Shown here piece by piece: positions 16,411 to 25,183 of a stretch of DNA of 64,000 nt. A model generated the notes under the pieces. It did not search any database and was not told where the DNA came from. It worked only from the letters and a program-made list of their open reading frames with translations. Source of the DNA: Verrucomicrobiaceae bacterium (GTDB lineage: Bacteria > Verrucomicrobiota > Verrucomicrobiia > Verrucomicrobiales > Verrucomicrobiaceae); NCBI GenBank assembly GCA_015075365.1, contig JABTUN010000001.1, forward strand, positions 2,542,001 through 2,606,000, in the 5' to 3' direction. Within the stretch, counting starts at the first letter, position 1. Each line of letters starts with the position of its first letter. A program made the translations under genes and the position numbers.

Positions 16411-17084
16411 CCCTGCTCTGCCGTCCAGCGGGTGGCGTGGTGGATGAGTTCGGTGGCGTTTCGCAGGCCGAGCTTTTGGCGGATGTGGGCGCGGTGGGTG
16501 TCCACGGTCTTGATGCTGAGATGGAGCGTGCGGGCGATCTCGTGCGGTTCCTTGCCCTGGCCGAGCAGGCGATACACCTCGAACTCGCGATCCGTCAGCG
16601 TGCTGACGGAGTTGCTCGCTTCACCTTTGCCGCCGGACATGGCGTTGAGGATCTGCGCGGCGATGCGCTCGCTGACGGAGATGCTGCCTGAAAGCACCTT
16701 GCGGATGGCCTGCACGATCTTTTCGGGACCTTCCTGCTTCATGATGTAGCCGCGGCCTCCGGCGCGGATGACGCGCTCGGCATACAGCGTCTCGTCGTGC
16801 ATGGAGATGATGAGCACGGGCGTCTGCGGCGAGAGGGAGCGGATGTCCTTGAGCAACTCGAGACCGCCTTTGCCGGGAAGGCTCATGTCGAGCAAAACGA
16901 GGTCGGGATGCAGCTTTTCGAGGGCGTGCATGGCCTGGGTGGCGTCGTTGGCCTCGCCGCAGACGGTGAGTTCGGCCTCGAGGTTCACGAGACCGGTCAA
17001 ACCGGCGCGGAAGATCGGATGATCATCGACGATGAGGACGCGCTTTTTGGCGGGCATGTCGTTTTGCGGCTGTTTTTTCGGCAT
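16407..17084 (-). CDS. NarL/FixJ-type response regulator
   Basis: The protein has 225 residues from ATG 17084. The receiver domain (residues 10-125) has the acidic pocket VLIVDDHP, the phospho-acceptor Asp in LVLLDMSLPGKGG, the LIISMHDE switch and the Lys in GYIMKQEG. A LuxR-type HTH (about 155-215) has LTDREFEVYRLLGQGKEPHE and LSIKTVDTHRAHIRQKLGLR. The gene overlaps the histidine-kinase 3' end by 62 nt; a second in-frame ATG at 17057 would shorten this. It should be phosphorylated by the kinase encoded just upstream and act as a DNA-binding regulator. Confidence 0.93.
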   Translation of the reverse strand: MPKKQPQNDMPAKKRVLIVDDHPIFRAGLTGLVNLEAELTVCGEANDATQAMHALEKLHPDLVLLDMSLPGKGGLELLKDIRSLSPQTPVLIISMHDETLYAERVIRAGGRGYIMKQEGPEKIVQAIRKVLSGSISVSERIAAQILNAMSGGKGEASNSVSTLTDREFEVYRLLGQGKEPHEIARTLHLSIKTVDTHRAHIRQKLGLRNATELIHHATRWTAEQG

Positions 17085-18912
17085 GGTGAGTCGTGGGGTG
17101 AAACTGGCAGGTGACGATGACGCCTTTGCGGCCGTTGCGCACGCTGAGTGTGCCGCCGGCCATCTCGGCACGGTAGCGCATGATGCGCATGCCCATGCCT
17201 TCGCTTTGCAAAGGATCGCGCAGGCCGCTGCCATCGTCGGTGATGGTCAGGGCGGCACGCGTGAGCTGCATGCGCACGGTGTTGGCCGCGCCGTGCTTCA
17301 CGGCATTGCTGATGGCCTCCTGCGCGATGCGATAAAGATGCGTGCTGACGGCCTCGTCGTCGATCGGCGGCGCTTTCTCGCATTCAAAGAGGCACTTCAC
17401 GCCAAACAGCTCGCCGGACTGCGCCGCGAGGGTTTCGAGCGCCTTCGCAAAACCGCCCTGCTCCTGCGCGACGGGGTGCAGGCCACGGGCGAGACCGCGC
17501 GTGTGCGCGAGAGCCTTTTGCAGCAGGCCACCGATCTTTTTCGCCTCGGCATGACGCGGGGATTTCTCCGCCTCCAGCCTGCGCTGAAGTACTTCCGCCA
17601 TCATCCACGCGCCCGCGAGTTGCTGGCCGAGATCATCGTGCAAATCCTGGCCGATGCGGCGCTGCTCGCGCTCGCTGATGTTGAGAAGCTCCTCCTCCAG
17701 CCGCAGGCGCGCGGCGATCTGCTCGGTGAGCGCGGCGGTGCGCTCCTGCACGCGCTGCTCGAGCTCCGCGTTTAGCTGGCGGATGGTCTGCTCGGCCTCT
17801 TTGCGCTCGGTGATGTCAGTGATGTCGATGATGATGAGCGGCCCTTCCGGCGTCTCCACCTGGCTGAGGCTGATCTCCATCGGAAACGGTCCGCCGCGAC
17901 GCCGCAGGCCGTTCAGATGCATGCCACGGAATTTCTCCGCGCGGGCGGGCTGGTGCAAAAACTCGCGCCGGCACGCGCTGAAGCGATGACGGTCCTCCGC
18001 GGGCAGCAGCGCCTCAAAAGGTGCGCCGATGATTTTTTTCCGTGGCAGGCCAAAGAGCACCTCCGTGCGTGCATTGGCCATGCGCACGATGCCCCCGGCA
18101 TTGAGAATGACAAAACCGTCCGGCGCGGACTCGAGCAGTTGATGAAACATGCGCCTGTCCACATTCCGCTGCGTGATGTCGCGCGAGATTTTGGAAAAAC
18201 CGGTGATCTTGCCGCTGGAGTCGAACAAAGGTGAAATCGAGAGCGAGATGTCGATCACGCGGCCGTCCTTGCGCACGCGATGCGTCTCGTAGTGGTCGAT
18301 GCGTTTTCCTTGGCGGATGTGACGGCGGAAAACAGCCTCGTCATCCGCCGCCTCCAGCGGCCGCAGAAAGCTCACATTTCGTCCAACGGCTTCCTTCTCG
18401 GTGTATTGGAAGATGCGCTCCGCGCCGGCATTCCACGTCTGGATCACGCCATCGAGATCGAGCGTGATGATGGCGTCGTCGGAGTTTTCCACCACGGCGG
18501 CGAGGCGTTTGCGGGACGCATCCGCGGCCTCGCGCTCGGTGATGTCACGCGCGATGCCGCCGATCTGATAAGGCTTGCCGTTCTTGCGGCCCAGAATGAT
18601 GCCGCGATCTGCCAGCCAGCGCACCTCGCCTTTTTTTCCGATGACGCGGTAATGCACCTCGTAGTCCGGCTTTTCCCCGCTGAACCACGCCCGCAGCGCC
18701 TGGCGCACGGCGGGCCGGTCCTCCGGATGAATACCATCCTCCCACAGGCCCGGTTTGCGCTGCAGCTCCGCCATGCCGCGGCCCCAGATGCGTTCAAACG
18801 CGGGGCTGACATAGGTTAAGCGCGCGGGATTGAGCTCCTTGAACCACAGCACGTCACCGATGTTCTCGAAGAGCCGTCGAAAGCGGGCCTCATCTGGAAG
18901 GGGTGGGGTCAT
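17023..18912 (-). CDS. soluble PAS-domain sensor histidine kinase (HisKA_3 type)
   Basis: The 629-residue product has no membrane segment. It has three PAS units in tandem: about residues 8-130, ending GGIARDITERE; 133-255, ending KISRDITQR; and 256-385, ending IIDITDITERKEAE. A coiled coil follows, then the HisKA_3 dimerisation helix with phospho-His in ISEREQRRIGQDLHDDLGQQ. The HATPase domain shows RIAQEAISNAVKHG (N box) and ITDDGSGLRD, then GMGMRIMRYRAEMAGG (G boxes). This is the NarX/DegS-like class, matching the NarL-type regulator downstream. The lack of a transmembrane region implies a cytoplasmic signal, such as redox state or a ligand bound by PAS. The gene follows the outer-membrane-protein gene by 7 nt. 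Confidence 0.93.
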   Translation of the reverse strand: MTPPLPDEARFRRLFENIGDVLWFKELNPARLTYVSPAFERIWGRGMAELQRKPGLWEDGIHPEDRPAVRQALRAWFSGEKPDYEVHYRVIGKKGEVRWLADRGIILGRKNGKPYQIGGIARDITEREAADASRKRLAAVVENSDDAIITLDLDGVIQTWNAGAERIFQYTEKEAVGRNVSFLRPLEAADDEAVFRRHIRQGKRIDHYETHRVRKDGRVIDISLSISPLFDSSGKITGFSKISRDITQRNVDRRMFHQLLESAPDGFVILNAGGIVRMANARTEVLFGLPRKKIIGAPFEALLPAEDRHRFSACRREFLHQPARAEKFRGMHLNGLRRRGGPFPMEISLSQVETPEGPLIIIDITDITERKEAEQTIRQLNAELEQRVQERTAALTEQIAARLRLEEELLNISEREQRRIGQDLHDDLGQQLAGAWMMAEVLQRRLEAEKSPRHAEAKKIGGLLQKALAHTRGLARGLHPVAQEQGGFAKALETLAAQSGELFGVKCLFECEKAPPIDDEAVSTHLYRIAQEAISNAVKHGAANTVRMQLTRAALTITDDGSGLRDPLQSEGMGMRIMRYRAEMAGGTLSVRNGRKGVIVTCQFHPTTHHAEKTAAKRHARQKARPHRR

Positions 18913-18919
18913 GCGTGCA

Positions 18920-19825
18920 TCAAAACTGCCAGCGCAGGTTCACCGCCCCGAAGGGAGCCGACTCCAGCGTTTCATTCGCCAGTACATTGTTGTTCCCGTC
19001 GCGCAACTCAAGCTCGCCGCCGATATTCACACCGGCGCGCAGCGAGATGGAAAAGCGGTCCGTGGCCTGGTAGATCACCGACGCGGCCGTCTGCCAGCCA
19101 TTGAGCTCCACGCGGTTCACCGCCGGGTCCTCCACATCCCACGAGCCGCCACTCGGGTAGGCGCTGAGGCTCAGCGTCACGCGATCCGTCGCCCGCCAGC
19201 CCAGCACCACAAACGGCGGCGTCACCTGCACGATGAACGGGTCCGGCTTCCAGATGAAACCCAGCGCCGGCACGATCATCCCCTCCTGCGCGCCGTATTG
19301 CGCAAAGAAGCCACCCGCGAGGCTGAACGTGTCTGTGAAGCGATAGCCAAGCAATCCGAGGCCCGAGACCTCGAAGTCATCCCACGACAACCCTTGGAAA
19401 TCCGTGCCCACGCCCGGCGTGAAGAACCCCAGCCCCCACCATTTCGACTGCTCCGGCCGCCAAAACAAACTCACCTGCGCCTCCAGCGTGTGCAGCGTCT
19501 CGCGTTGCAGGCCGAGGAAGCCGTTGAAGTCCAGCTCGCTCAAATTGTAGCTCAGCGATGCACTCACGCGCAGCGCATTCATCTTCTTCGTCCACAGCGG
19601 CAGAATGGTGCGCACCTCCATGAAGTCGAGCCCTCCCGGGCGGTTCGCAAAGTCCTGCGTGTCGATGAACGTCGTGTCCACCATATAGCCCGGCCTGCCG
19701 AAACCGAATGCCGCCGGGTCAATAAGATCCACCGAGCGTGTGGTGGTAGCCGTCGCGCTCTGGGCGGAGAGACTGAGCGTGCTGGCAAATAAGAGGACGG
19801 AGAGGATGGAAAGGTTTTTTGTCAT
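18920..19825 (-). CDS. outer-membrane beta-barrel-like protein
   Basis: The predicted 301-residue protein has a signal peptide (MTKNLSILSVLLFASTLSLS, cleavage near AQS). It ends in NLRWQF, with the terminal aromatic residue typical of outer-membrane proteins. Alternating strands such as ALRVSASLSYNLSEL, QVSLFWRPEQSKWWG and SLAGGFFAQYGAQ support a beta-barrel. ATG 19825 was preferred over an upstream in-frame start at 19903 because of the leader. It is the first gene of a unit with the histidine kinase, response regulator and DUF2934 genes, so it may be an input or target of that system. Confidence 0.7.
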   Translation of the reverse strand: MTKNLSILSVLLFASTLSLSAQSATATTTRSVDLIDPAAFGFGRPGYMVDTTFIDTQDFANRPGGLDFMEVRTILPLWTKKMNALRVSASLSYNLSELDFNGFLGLQRETLHTLEAQVSLFWRPEQSKWWGLGFFTPGVGTDFQGLSWDDFEVSGLGLLGYRFTDTFSLAGGFFAQYGAQEGMIVPALGFIWKPDPFIVQVTPPFVVLGWRATDRVTLSLSAYPSGGSWDVEDPAVNRVELNGWQTAASVIYQATDRFSISLRAGVNIGGELELRDGNNNVLANETLESAPFGAVNLRWQF

Positions 19826-20138
19826 TAGGAATTGGGGATTGGCCGGTGAATTACGCCTCAGAGAGCGGTGTGGACTCGCCTTTCGATCCTCACGAAGCAG
19901 CAAGGCATTGCGAAGGGCGCTGACCTTGCGCTACAAGCCCACGCCTGCCATCAGCGAACGGCTGAGACGCGAGAGGCGGCATTGCTGGGTGCAAACCGCG
20001 AAACTGGTATTGAATGGAGGTCGGAGGGAAGGACCTCTGTTCCGAGAGGTTGCATGGGCACAGCACGGGTCTTCCGTGCTCTTTCAAGATGAATGGGGGC
20101 TCCGTGGCGGTTTACAGGCATGGCTCCTGCCGCGCAGG
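19826..20138. other. intergenic region, 313 bp, two small hairpins
   Basis: No credible gene. Two small stems are visible: GAGGTC (20017-20022) with GACCTC (20032-20037), and AGCACGG with CCGTGCT (20062-20080). They lie just downstream of the helicase stop codon but no T-run follows on the minus strand, so termination is not established. Confidence 0.5.
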
Positions 20139-22145
20139 CTACCCCTCCGCCATCATCGCGCGCAGGCCGGCGAAGAAGTTCGTGTTCTCCTCCTGAGTGA
20201 CGGCCTCCTTCATGTGCCTTGTGTAGTCCATCTCCTGGATGAACTTGCGGTCGAGCTCCTTCAAGAACGGACTCGGCAGGGAGGTCTGCTTCTGGCCCCA
20301 TTTCACGCGGTTGCGCGTCATGCTGATGGTCAGCTTTTGCTTTGCGCGCGTGATGCCGACGTAAAACAGCCGTCGTTCCTCATCGACACGGCCTTCCTCA
20401 TAGCTGCGGCGGTGCGGCAGGATGCCTTGTTCGAGCCCGGGCAGGTACACGACGGGGAATTCGAGTCCCTTCGAGGCGTGCATGGTGATCAGGCACACGC
20501 CCTTTTTCTTCTCGATGTCATCTTTGTCCTCGCGCTCGTCGTCGAGGCAGATTTCGTCCAAAAAGCCGCCCAGGCCGTCCACGCGGTTCTTTTCGTCGTA
20601 GGCGTGGATGGTCTTCGACATCTCGTTCACGCCGGTTTCCCAGCGTGTGGTGTCCTCCGGCGTCTTGGCGCCCTTCTTCAGCCAGGCGAGGTAATCCGTC
20701 TCCTTGAGCAGCAGATCGGTCATCGGCCCCAGCATCGTTCCCGGCGTGGCCGCGGCGGTGTGGTACTTGGAGATGAGCGCCACAAAGCCGCGCACGGCGA
20801 CGCGCGCCTTTTCCGGCACCTGGCGCTGCCAGTCCGGATCACACAGCGCCACCCACACGCTGTGGTGCTTCTCCATGCTGCGCTCCCGCGCCAGCTCTGC
20901 GATGGAGGGCGTGATGCCGCGCGCCGGCACATTGATGATGCGAAGCAGGCTGATGTCATCGTGCGGGTTCGCGATGACCTTCAGATAGGCCACGATGTCC
21001 TTCACCTCCCGCCGGTCGAAGAAGCTGCGCGCGCCGACGACGCGATACGGGACCTTCCGCTGGCGGAAGGCCTGCTCCAGCACGCGGGACTGGTCGTTCG
21101 TGCGGAAAAGCACCGCGAAGTCCTCCCAGGGGCGTTTCTCGGCGAAGTGCGCCGTCTCCACCTCCTTCGCCACCATGTCCGCCTCCTCTTTTTCATCGCT
21201 GGTGGTCACGAGGCGCACGCCATCGCCCTTTTCATTGCGGCTCCACAGGCTCTTCGGCCGGCGGCCGGCGTTGTTTTTGATCAGGCTGTTCGCCGTGTGC
21301 AGGATGGGGGTCGTGCTGCGATAATTCTCCTCCAGCTTCACGACGTGCGGGTTTGGGAAGAAGTTCTCGAACTGCGTGATGTTCGTGATCTCCGCGCCGC
21401 GCCAGCCGTAGATGCTCTGGTCGTCATCGCCCACGACGCACACGTTGAACGGCGGTGGCACCAGCGCCTTCAGCAGGCGCATCTGGAGGGAGTTTGTGTC
21501 CTGAAACTCGTCCACCATCACAAAGCGGTGCCGCGCCTGCACCTGCGCGCGCACCTCGGCCGTCTTTTCGAGCAATTGCACGCCCAGCAGCAGCAGGTCG
21601 TCGAAATCCATCACGTTGCGCGCGCGCATCTCGTTTTGATAACGCTCCATGATCGCCGCGTCGGTGGATTCCTCCGCGTTGCCCAGGCTGGCGCCGTCAT
21701 TTTTCGCCTTGCTGATGCGGGAGAGCATCACGCCCGCGTCCAGCGACTCCTCCGCGGTGAGAAGCTCCTTGAGCACCTGCTTGATGAGGCTCTCCTGCTC
21801 CGACTGGCTGTAGATGACGAAGTTCTTCTTGTACCCCACATGCTCCGCGAACTCGCGCAGCAGCCGCGCGCAGAAGGCGTGGAAGGTGCCCACGACGATC
21901 TTTTTGCCCAAGCCGTCGCGCACCATGCCTTTCACGCGCTCCCGCATCTCGTTCGCGGCCTTGTTGGTGAAGGTCACGGCGAGGATGTGCCGCGGCTCGA
22001 TCCCCTCGTTCACCATGTGCGCGATGCGCGCCGTGATCACACGCGTCTTGCCCGTGCCCGCTCCCGCCAGGATGAGCAGCGGCCCGTGGATGTGCGTCGC
22101 AGCCTCCCGCTGCTGCGGATTGAGAGTGCCGGTGAATCCGCTCAT
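20139..22145 (-). CDS. UvrD/PcrA/Rep-type ATP-dependent DNA helicase
   Basis: The 668-residue protein has every superfamily-1 motif in order: NPQQREA (Q motif), ILAGAGTGKTRVI (Walker A), ILAVTFTNKAANEM (Ia), MVDEFQDTN (II), VVGDDDQSIYGWRGA (III), LEENYRST (IV), ITMHASKGLEFPVVYLPG (V) and LFYVGITRAKQKL (VI). It is expected to unwind DNA 3' to 5' in repair or replication restart. It is shorter than typical PcrA or UvrD (about 720-740 residues) and lacks their C-terminal extension. The start at 22145 begins MSGFTGTLNPQQ. No nuclease domain is present, so this is not an AddA or RecB. Confidence 0.93.
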   Translation of the reverse strand: MSGFTGTLNPQQREAATHIHGPLLILAGAGTGKTRVITARIAHMVNEGIEPRHILAVTFTNKAANEMRERVKGMVRDGLGKKIVVGTFHAFCARLLREFAEHVGYKKNFVIYSQSEQESLIKQVLKELLTAEESLDAGVMLSRISKAKNDGASLGNAEESTDAAIMERYQNEMRARNVMDFDDLLLLGVQLLEKTAEVRAQVQARHRFVMVDEFQDTNSLQMRLLKALVPPPFNVCVVGDDDQSIYGWRGAEITNITQFENFFPNPHVVKLEENYRSTTPILHTANSLIKNNAGRRPKSLWSRNEKGDGVRLVTTSDEKEEADMVAKEVETAHFAEKRPWEDFAVLFRTNDQSRVLEQAFRQRKVPYRVVGARSFFDRREVKDIVAYLKVIANPHDDISLLRIINVPARGITPSIAELARERSMEKHHSVWVALCDPDWQRQVPEKARVAVRGFVALISKYHTAAATPGTMLGPMTDLLLKETDYLAWLKKGAKTPEDTTRWETGVNEMSKTIHAYDEKNRVDGLGGFLDEICLDDEREDKDDIEKKKGVCLITMHASKGLEFPVVYLPGLEQGILPHRRSYEEGRVDEERRLFYVGITRAKQKLTISMTRNRVKWGQKQTSLPSPFLKELDRKFIQEMDYTRHMKEAVTQEENTNFFAGLRAMMAEG

Positions 22146-22338
22146 GCGCCGCCGCTCCTCGCCACTGTCACGCCGCGCCGCCGCGGGATCGCGAGGGAGA
22201 AAAGGAAGCGGCGGACATCATGCATCATGCCGTGCTCATGCCACGGAGCCGCCGTGATGCAAGCGGGCGCTGGAGGCAAATCGGAGCCTTGGCGGGATGC
22301 GCGGGAACATGGCATGCGCGCCCGGATTCCAGCGCGTG

Positions 22339-23391
22339 TCAGGTGCAGTCACACCCGCAGCAGCCGCAGCCGTCGCCATCGCATGGATTGCAATCCAAGT
22401 GGGAGCCGCCTTTGCCCGGCTTGCAGCACTGGATGACGTCACAGCAGTGCCCGCAATCACAGCATCCGTCCCAGCAGCTTGTCCGCTGTTGCTTGGACCG
22501 GTCTTTGGCTTTTTCCAGGCTGGGGCGCGGCCTTGACTCAAAACCACCGCCATCCGCCACCTGGGCCAGCCGCTGCTCCGCGCCGCCGACCAGCACGGAT
22601 GCCACCAGATCCCGATGGCGGCGCAGCGGCAGCGCGGCCAGGACGGCGCGCATGCGCTCCACCGCCGCCCGCATGGATGGCAGCACCGCCTCGCGACGAC
22701 CCATGAGCTGTGGAAAGGCCTGCAGCGGATTGAACTGGCCGCGCCGCTTGTCCCGCGCCCAGTCATCCCATGCATCCCGCGCATAGACGAGAAAGCCCAG
22801 GCTTTCGCCGATCTCCCGCAGGCCATCCCGCGCCTGCGGCACGCCGGCCACATAGGCGAGATGGGAGACGATCTCGCCGTAGGCGGCGCTCGTCGGCCGC
22901 GCGCAGCGGGCAAGGTTTTGGCCCTGGATTTCGACAGACTTTTGCCCCGCCAGATGCGCGCGCACCTGCTGAACCGGGAATCCCATGCCGTGAAGCAATC
23001 CCAGCGCATCGGAGACTGGCTCGTCGAGGCATCGGGAGAGGAGCCGGGCAGCCCGGCGTCGCCACCCCGCCTCATCCTCGATCTCGTCATCGAGTTTCGC
23101 GCTCAGGCCGCAGACCGTCACCGCGGAGACGTATTGCATGACCGAGCTGTCATCCAGCAGGAGGCGCGGCATCGCGAAACGATTGCAGCAGGTCGCCAGC
23201 CGCGTCGGCGGGGAGCAGGGTGCCAGCGCGGAGCCCAGCAGCGTGAGAAGCGTGCTGTCACGGTTCACCAGCCATCGTGCCCAGGCTCCGTGCCGCTCGT
23301 GGAGGCTCGTGCCGAGCCCGCAGAAATGCGCGCGATACACCGCCGCCGATTGCTGGCAGCAGGCGGACGCGCCGGGAAGAAAGCCGAACAT
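22339..23391 (-). CDS. DUF5685-family protein with cysteine-rich tail
   Basis: The 350-residue product starts MFGFLPGASACCQQSAAVYR, followed by AHFCGLGTSLHERHGAWARW, the family N-terminus; this supports ATG 23391 over an upstream in-frame ATG. Two Asp-rich motifs, SAKLDDEIEDEAGWRRR and YARDAWDDWARDKRRGQFNP, sit in helices and resemble metal-binding Asp motifs of isoprenoid-synthase-like folds (inference). The last 45 residues contain 15 Cys (clusters such as CWDGCCDCGHCCD and GCGCCGCDC), a metallothionein-like or zinc-binding tail. No leader is evident. Function is unknown; terpene-type catalysis or metal storage are both possible. Confidence 0.75.
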   Translation of the reverse strand: MFGFLPGASACCQQSAAVYRAHFCGLGTSLHERHGAWARWLVNRDSTLLTLLGSALAPCSPPTRLATCCNRFAMPRLLLDDSSVMQYVSAVTVCGLSAKLDDEIEDEAGWRRRAARLLSRCLDEPVSDALGLLHGMGFPVQQVRAHLAGQKSVEIQGQNLARCARPTSAAYGEIVSHLAYVAGVPQARDGLREIGESLGFLVYARDAWDDWARDKRRGQFNPLQAFPQLMGRREAVLPSMRAAVERMRAVLAALPLRRHRDLVASVLVGGAEQRLAQVADGGGFESRPRPSLEKAKDRSKQQRTSCWDGCCDCGHCCDVIQCCKPGKGGSHLDCNPCDGDGCGCCGCDCT

Positions 23392-23504
23392 GCCGCGATG
23401 ATGACGAAAACCGTCGTGGCGACGAGTGATTTCCACCGGCCGCCGCCACGAGCCTGGACATTTCACACTTGCATCCCGCATGGAAATCCGGCATCCGCAG
23501 GCGC

Positions 23505-24434
23505 ATGAAGCGCCTCCTCATCCTTACGCCGCTCTTTTTGACCCACTGCGGTGACGAACCGAAGAAAAATGAGCCCGCCCCGGTCTCCCCGCCGGCTGCG
23601 GAGGCCGCCAAGCCTGCTGCCGCGCCACCACCGGCCGCTCCTGCTGTGCCGGAGACCAAAAAGGTCTATTGGACACCGGAGATGATGCACACGGAGGTGA
23701 AGTATCACAATCCGGGCTACGAGGGGAACGGCGAGTTCAACATTGAGGGCGGAAAAGTCATCGCCATGAGCCTGCGCGGCGCGAAAATCGCCAACGTGAA
23801 GTTTGTCGAGCACATCGAGCCCCTGGCGCTCGATTTGAGCGACACCCCTGTGTCCGACCTGGCTCCTTTGAAGGGCAAAAAGCTCGTTGAGCTTTATCTC
23901 GAGAACACGCAGGTCCAGGACCTCTCCCCGCTGCGCGGCATGCCGCTGGAAAAGCTCTACCTCAGCCGCACCCCGGTGCGCGACCTCAGCGCGCTGGAAA
24001 ACATGCCGCTCATCGAGCTGAACGCCGTCGGCTCCCAGGTCGGTGACATCTCCGGGATCGCCCAATGCCCCATCCAGATGCTGTGGCTGACGGACTGCCC
24101 GGTCGAGGACATCAGCGCGCTGAAGTCGATGCCGCTGGTCAGCGTCACGCTCCACCGCACCAAGGTCAAAAACCTCGCCCCGCTCCGGGGCGGAGCCTTG
24201 CAGCGCCTGCACATCGGCGAGACGCCGGTGACAGACCTGTCACCCCTGGCGGGCATGCGCCTCACGCGCCTCGTTTTCACCCCGGGAAACATCACCGCGG
24301 GCATCGACACCGCGCGCGCTCTGCCGCTCCAGGAGATCGGCACCCGCTTCGACGAGGAGGCAAAGGATCTGCAGCCGCCCGCCGCCTTCTGGCCCGCCTA
24401 CGATGCCGCCGCCAAGCCCGCGCCGAAGCCCTGA
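23505..24434 (+). CDS. leucine-rich-repeat lipoprotein
   Basis: The 309-residue product begins MKRLLILTPLFLTHCGDE; the lipobox LTHC predicts lipidation at Cys15, so ATG 23505 is the start, not the in-frame ATG at 23469. A Pro/Ala-rich linker (residues 20-55) leads to about eight short LRR units of the form LPLxxLYLSRTPVRDLSAL. These are of the type seen in many Verrucomicrobiota surface proteins and probably mediate protein binding at the envelope. No enzymatic domain is evident. Confidence 0.75.
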   Translation: MKRLLILTPLFLTHCGDEPKKNEPAPVSPPAAEAAKPAAAPPPAAPAVPETKKVYWTPEMMHTEVKYHNPGYEGNGEFNIEGGKVIAMSLRGAKIANVKFVEHIEPLALDLSDTPVSDLAPLKGKKLVELYLENTQVQDLSPLRGMPLEKLYLSRTPVRDLSALENMPLIELNAVGSQVGDISGIAQCPIQMLWLTDCPVEDISALKSMPLVSVTLHRTKVKNLAPLRGGALQRLHIGETPVTDLSPLAGMRLTRLVFTPGNITAGIDTARALPLQEIGTRFDEEAKDLQPPAAFWPAYDAAAKPAPKP

Positions 24435-24495
24435 GAAACTGTAAAATTTTCTTGTCGCCGGATGCTGTCTCCTGACAGAATCCCGGCACAAAATA

Positions 24496-25089
24496 ATGAA
24501 AGAATTCGCCTACATCCACGACGAGACGCAGAACCCCTCGCCTCTGCGCGCGGTGCCTGCGCTCGCCAGCTTCAGCGACGACCAGTTGGACGACGTGCTG
24601 AACTCCAGCAGCCTCCTCCAGTGCGAGCCGGGTGACTGCATCATCAAGGAAGGCAGCATCGACTCCCGCATCTATATCCTGCTCAGCGGTGAGTTGGAGG
24701 TGCGCGTCGGCGGCCGGAAGGTGGCCGCCATCACTCGCGTCGGGGAGGTCTTTGGCGAGCTCGCGCTCGTGAACCAGGACAAACGTCTCGCCTCCGTCAT
24801 CGCCTCCACCAAGGCCGTCTGCCTCGCGGTGGACCAGAAATTCCTCCAGGACATCCATCCGCGCGAGGAGGACCCCGATTTCCACGCCTCCCTCTATGAG
24901 TTTGTTGCCCGCCTCGTCATGCGCAAGCTGGAGGCCACCTCCCGCCGCCTCGCGGAGGTGGAAAAGGAGTTGCGCCAGCTCCGTGAGGCCCAATCCGCCC
25001 CGGTCGTCGCGCCCGTCGTGAGCAAGCCCGTGCTCAAGCGCCCCCTGAAGCGCCGCCCCGCCGCGCGCAAGCCGGCCCGCGCGCGGTGA
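24496..25089 (+). CDS. cyclic-nucleotide-binding-domain protein
   Basis: The 197-residue protein contains a CNBD at about residues 18-130: ALASFSDDQLDDVL, CEPGDCIIKEGS, IYILLSGELEVRVGG, and the phosphate-binding cassette VFGELALVNQDKRLASV. A helical coiled-coil stretch follows (about 140-170). The tail KRPLKRRPAARKPARAR is strongly basic. There is no HTH, so it is not a CRP-type transcription factor; the basic tail could bind nucleic acid or phosphate (inference). It is the gene between the LRR lipoprotein and the AsmA-like gene. Confidence 0.8.
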   Translation: MKEFAYIHDETQNPSPLRAVPALASFSDDQLDDVLNSSSLLQCEPGDCIIKEGSIDSRIYILLSGELEVRVGGRKVAAITRVGEVFGELALVNQDKRLASVIASTKAVCLAVDQKFLQDIHPREEDPDFHASLYEFVARLVMRKLEATSRRLAEVEKELRQLREAQSAPVVAPVVSKPVLKRPLKRRPAARKPARAR

Positions 25090-25183
25090 AGCGCGCCGTG
25101 TGACGCGTGAGGCCGTGCGGTGCGTGAACCGCGTCCCGTGCCCGTTTAAGACTCACGTTTCACTCCCCCACGCGTACCGCCCC

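Noticed and set aside
19740..22436. 898-codon open frame on the + strand
   Set aside because: Antisense to the UvrD-like helicase; no domain in the translation.
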